Below are positions 60,026 to 64,000 of a DNA stretch of 64,000 nucleotides, in pieces (the stretch's first letter is position 1; each line of letters opens with the position of its first letter). Source of the DNA: Holothuria scabra (Eukaryota > Echinodermata > Holothuroidea > Aspidochirotida > Holothuriidae). The DNA is taken from contig CM074193.1 of the NCBI GenBank assembly GCA_037179385.1, forward strand, positions 44,483,082 to 44,547,081, written 5' to 3'. Both the position numbers and the translations under genes were made by a program. Under the pieces are notes generated by a model. It worked only from the letters and a program-made list of their open reading frames with translations, searched no databases and was not told the origin of the DNA.

Positions 60026-60315
60026 CAGTGGCGCACTGAGGGGGCTGGCATCCCCCAGATTCTGTCCTTGCCCCCAAGTTTGGTCAGTTAGGAGTTGAGT
60101 TAACCGAAGGACTTGATCTTTTATCCAGAGATATGCTAAAACTTTAGTGCTTGAATTTAGGGGCCTTCTCCCCTGAGCCTTGCACACCCACAGAAACGGG
60201 CGCTTTGTGCTCAGTTAGGCTATGGCCTGAAAATGTTCAAGATTTTCCCCCATCATTTTCCTTTGCCTTCAGTTTGAACACCCCCTCCAATTTCGACATT
60301 CTGGCGCCTCCACTG
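60026..60315. mobile_element. hAT-like MITE (290 bp)
   Basis: Ends CAGTGGCGCACTGAGG and (reverse) CAGTGGAGGCGCCAGA. Flanking TTTATACA and TCTATACA agree at 7 of 8 bases. The right portion is shared with 47582-47882. Confidence 0.7.
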
Positions 60316-60732
60316 TCTATACATGCTTAATGTCATCCATCTCTGGGGTAGCACAAATCCACGAAATAGAAGCAAAGATTTCATTTTAAATTTTGTCATG
60401 TTCAGGTTATCATATGTAAATTTGAACATACAGTCCATGCGTATCGTTACAAAAAATAAATACAGAAGATTTATTTACCATCAACAAATTAACCTTTCTT
60501 TGGTAACTTGTGTATTTTTCTGCGGGGTGTGTCCGGGCCGTTTGTAATTAAAGAAGTCTTTAAAGGAAAAAGGGCAACTCTTATAGATCATTAACAAAAT
60601 TCTGAAGGGAGCATTGAGCTCGATTTACATAAAAACGCCACGTTAAAATCAAAATCAAAACAAAAATGTACTTAGGGAAAATGTTTCATTAAATAAGGAC
60701 AAAGAGCATAATTCGCAATAATTAAATAAAAC

Positions 60733-60787
<55 letters not shown>

Positions 60788-60905
60788 AGAAAAGGAAAGG
60801 AAAGGAAAGGAAAGGAAAAGGAAAAGGAAAAGGGAAGGAAAAGGGAAAGGGAAATGGAAAGGGAAAGGGAAAAGGGAAAAGGGAAAAGGGAAAAGGAAAG
60901 GGAAG
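60733..60905 (+). repeat. Polypurine microsatellite (GAAA)n / (GGAAA)n
   Basis: About 170 bp of almost pure A and G: GAAA units first, then GGAAA and GGGAAA variants. The open frames seen on the other strand are only this repeat read in three frames. Confidence 0.95.
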
Positions 60906-61189
60906 AAAGCGCGGAGAGTACAAAGACAATTTTGGATTTTAAAACCTTCCAGATTGCTGGAAATGGCATTTGCCAGGTTCATTTGTCTCTAATTCTGGTG
61001 AGAAAAATTGTGGTTTTTCTAAGATTAAAACACATTTTGAGGTGCTGATTAGCTCAGTTCATTACTCAACTGGACTATGTATCCTAGGATCGCAAATCCA
61101 GAATCCTGCTGAATGTTGCAAGCAGCTGTTTCATTGCTCGACTGAGTAAGGTAAAAAAAGAAAAAAAGAAGAAAAAAAGAAAAAAGAAA

Positions 61190-61815
61190 AATTGAAAATT
61201 CGTACCTCACACACAGTCAAAAATGACATTTCCCAGGCTTGTAAAGGGGATCCAAGCAGTCACTTTAAGTTTCAATTTCAGATAAACGCACGTTCGTTCC
61301 TAACTAAAATACAGCCAGAAAGGCTAAGCGGAGCGCCACCATTGTTGGCGCGAAGCGTACAAAACATTTTTAAATATCCGACCCCTCAGACAGTTGAAAA
61401 TGGCATTTCCCGGGCTTATATGGGGATCTAAGCAGTCGCTATTTTGAGCTTCTTTTTTTAAAAAATGTAAAAAAGATTACTTGAAACTAAAATTCTGCTA
61501 TGAAGCGGTCTAAGTGGAGCACCACCATAAGTTGGGGTGAAACGTACAAGAAATTTTGACAAATCTGACCACTTCAGACAGTCAAAAATCTCATTTCCTA
61601 TGCTTATAGGGGGACTTAGAAGTCGCTAATTCGAGGTTCTGTTTGCACAAAAAATGTTCACTTGAAACTAAAATATTGCTAGGAAGACTATCTACACGGA
61701 GCTTCACCACTGGTTGGCGCGAAGCGAGCACAAAATTTTGAAAAATGGGACCCCTGAGACAGTCGAAAATGACATTACCCACGCTTATAGGGGGATCTAA
61801 GCAGTCGCTATTTGA
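61190..61815 (+). repeat. Degenerate tandem repeat, unit about 180-190 bp
   Basis: Three to four units with AAGCGGAGCGCCACCA, CGACCCCTCAGACAGT and GGGGATCTAAGCAGTCGCTA blocks in order. Related to 16258-16610. One inverted unit fragment lies near 63160-63215. Confidence 0.75.
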
Positions 61816-62089
61816 TCAGAAAATTACCACATAAAATGTATCACTACCAATCGATGAAATGGTCCCGCATTTTTTCGGGGGAAACTACAAACCGGAATTA
61901 AAAACTCTATTGCGACTTAAGCATACTTACGGGAAGACATTCTCACCCTGCATCATTAAAGTATCAAAAAACAAATTACCCGATTCTCATAACCATTGCC
62001 CGTATTTGGCTCTAGAGCAGGACAGATGGAAAACTTTTTGGCACCTGAACACCCTCCTGTCCATCCGTTGAATTAATTTGTCTATTGAA

Positions 62090-62520
62090 AACGTTACAGC
62101 ATATTATTAACCTTTGCCCGAATATTTGACCATTTCGGGCAAATTTTTGCAAGACTAAAGTGTTAAGTTGGGATGATGAAAACCTTTTTTTTCACATTCT
62201 ACCCAATTGTGTCGCAGATCTTTTTATTTGCCATGGAAATTGTACTTTAAATATAGCGTCTTCTGCTTTTCCGCAAAGATCTGAAGCTATTAAAATAATC
62301 GGCCATTTCGGGTATTGTGTTACACAAGATTTAAAAAAAATATCTCAAGAATATTTTTTATTTTTAAGCCACAGACTTCCCAAATGTGTTGCGATTTTTT
62401 TTTATCTCTTAACCTTTCGTAACTATGTTACCCTTACTATGATACTTTTCCATTTTCGGACAAATGCTCGAAAGAATTTAGATATTCGACAATTTTGGGC
62501 ACTGTGTTGTGATTATCTGT
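62090..62520 (+). repeat. Degenerate repeat region with ATTTCGGGC-type units
   Basis: Blocks such as CCATTTCGGGCAAATTTTTG, GGCCATTTCGGG and CCATTTTCGGACAAATGC, each followed by a TGTGTTGCGAT/TGTGTCGCAGAT-type block, recur at 100-180 bp spacing. Open frames here appear repeat-derived. Confidence 0.45.
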
Positions 62521-62829
62521 AAAATAACGGTCAAAGCTTTTTGAGCTAATAGACCCAAATATTCTACCCACCACACCAAGTACGATTTTGGAACGATTTT
62601 GTGCATCCCAAGGAATTGAAAAAATCCCTGCATGAGGTAGAAACATGCCAGATGCTAGGAGCACACTTAAACCCACACCAAGGTAACCCGACGAGTAAGA
62701 AGTCAAGAGATTCTGAAGATAGGAAGCTTGTCACAGTATATACCCGAATTTATTCCGAAATTCAGAGTGGGCACAATTGCAGAATACCCTGCAACTGTTT
62801 GAAGGGCGAAAATAAATTCTCTTACAGCT

Positions 62830-64000
62830 TATCGTTCATGTAGGGTTCCTGGGGCGAAGCCCCCAGAAGCTTTGCAACTTTTGCACTTTGAAAAGTAATA
62901 TCTGAGCCAGAGAATAGCCGAAATGTAATAAAAGCAACTTAAATTTGTTTAATTACTTTTGAAAAATTATTTTGCGACATTCAGTTATTGGGGAGCATGT
63001 CCCCCAAAAAAATCTCATAAAAAAATTATTGGGGGTCATGCCCCCCACCCCCACCCCTCTTTAGAAGAGTGAAAGCTGAAAAATCACTCCAAAAGAGCGG
63101 AAATTTTAAATGACATTTCCACCGGTGGCTTTTTTGTGGGATCCGATTTTTCAAATTTTTCCGGACGCTCCGAGCCAACTAATGATGGCGCTCCGTTTAG
63201 ATAGTCTTTTCGGGCCGAATTACATTTTTCGGGCTAAAATCTTCTGTCTCCCTTAAATAAAAGGCTCCCGCATATTAGATGTTGAAAGCACAGATAGAAA
63301 CACTTGACAATGCATAATAATGGTGTATATTAAGCGTATTGTATAAGTGGGACCAACCTCTCAAAGCGATTCACAATCTTTACCCCTGATCATTGTTGAC
63401 TTATCAAACCAGGGAATTGTCAGGGAGTTATCCCTGACAACTGCCTGGTCAAACCCACCCTGTCTGCCTGTAATAAAGGGCACATCCCCAGCAGCCTATG
63501 GTCCTGCATCAATGACTTCTTTCTTGTCAACTAAGAGACTTCCTATAGGATCAACCTTAATCCGAATTTGGAATGACTATAGGCCTATGGTCTTCAAAGG
63601 AAGTCCGATTCTTTTTTCTTATAGAAAAATAAATCCGATTGGAACCCGAAGTCGAGATTCTGTATTGTGAGTAGGGAATCACCTTCTTGGAAGAAGTAGA
63701 CTTCACCCCTAATTCCAAAAGGTCATCCTTTTTTACCTTTTGGTTTGTAATTCTGGCACAAAGGTAACGTATGAAATAACACCTAAACATCTCTGACCCA
63801 CGACACCCGAGCTCTAATTCTATCCCCGACATATCCCCATTTTGAAAGAAACTTAAAAACTTATTCACTCTTTAACGTCTTGGGAAATATTAGGCGACTG
63901 GTACCAAGCGTCTACCATTGAAGAGTCCAGAACTACTGGAGTGCGGTTAACAAAGACTTTCTAAACATGGACAAGGATCAGGTGACCTAAACGGTCGCTA
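62830..64000. other. Intergenic or unassigned end of window
   Basis: Repeat-rich at first (GGGGCGAAGCCCCC, GGGGAGCATGTCCCCC and GGGGGTCATGCCCCCC hairpins). From 63350 the minus strand has a coding-like stretch broken by stops (see findings). No gene is supported. Confidence 0.4.

Noticed and set aside
60655..60982. Three overlapping minus-strand open frames rich in Phe, Ser and Leu
   Set aside because: They are the (GAAA)n/(GGAAA)n repeat read in three frames.
62437..62706. Minus-strand 89-codon frame
   Set aside because: Overlaps a degenerate repeat region and shows no recognised domain.

Overview
The window is animal nuclear DNA. It is AT-rich and intron-rich, with GT-AG splice sites and intronic SINEs, hAT-type elements and fold-back elements. 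Domain content (tandem discoidin, C-type lectin, CUB, LDLa, LRR and a relaxin-receptor-like 7TM) points to a marine invertebrate deuterostome. An echinoderm such as a sea cucumber is my best guess, but this is inferred from gene content and style, not proven.

Nearly all coding sequence belongs to one plus-strand gene, traced here as 37 exons from 1459 to 58593. Every junction is phase-consistent, giving about 6,850 coding nt or about 2,280 residues. The 5' end lies outside the window or was not found. Encoded order: an unclassified N-terminal piece (1459-3299); three discoidin (F5/8C) domains (4214-13509); C-type lectin domain 1 (14109-14528); a calcium-binding EGF (14991-15116); a degenerate lectin-like domain (19452-21071); three CUB or CUB-like domains (22606-25917); a lectin domain with QPD and WND motifs (27110-30698); a linker mini-exon (32255-32290); seven LDLa modules (33852-44919); an LRR N-terminal cap (47234-47342); four 72-nt LRR exons (49285-52740); and a rhodopsin-class 7TM domain of LGR type C / relaxin receptor / GRL101 type (54382-55475). 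Two further exons (56581-56825 and 58426-58593) encode a short kinase-like fold with an HGN motif where HRD is expected and no DFG, ending at a stop. The most unusual reading is therefore a lectin-rich adhesion-type LGR that carries an intracellular pseudokinase tail. Reading through the last 7TM donor gives an alternative short tail.

The domains suggest a surface receptor. Sugar- or particle-binding modules and LDLa units sit outside, the LRR and hinge couple to the 7TM, and a catalytically dead kinase fold may act as an intracellular scaffold. This function is inference.

The introns hold a rich mobile-element record: six copies of an AGTGAA/TTCACT fold-back family with a conserved central hairpin; a hAT element with a perfect 8-bp duplication inserted into a tRNA-derived SINE; two smaller hAT-like elements nearby; a TTAA-flanked element; a 21-bp satellite bounded by its own inverted repeats inside the pseudokinase intron; and a minisatellite of 5' splice-site-like units. 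Beyond the poly(A) signal near 59284, the last 4.7 kb is repeat-rich and holds no gene I can support.
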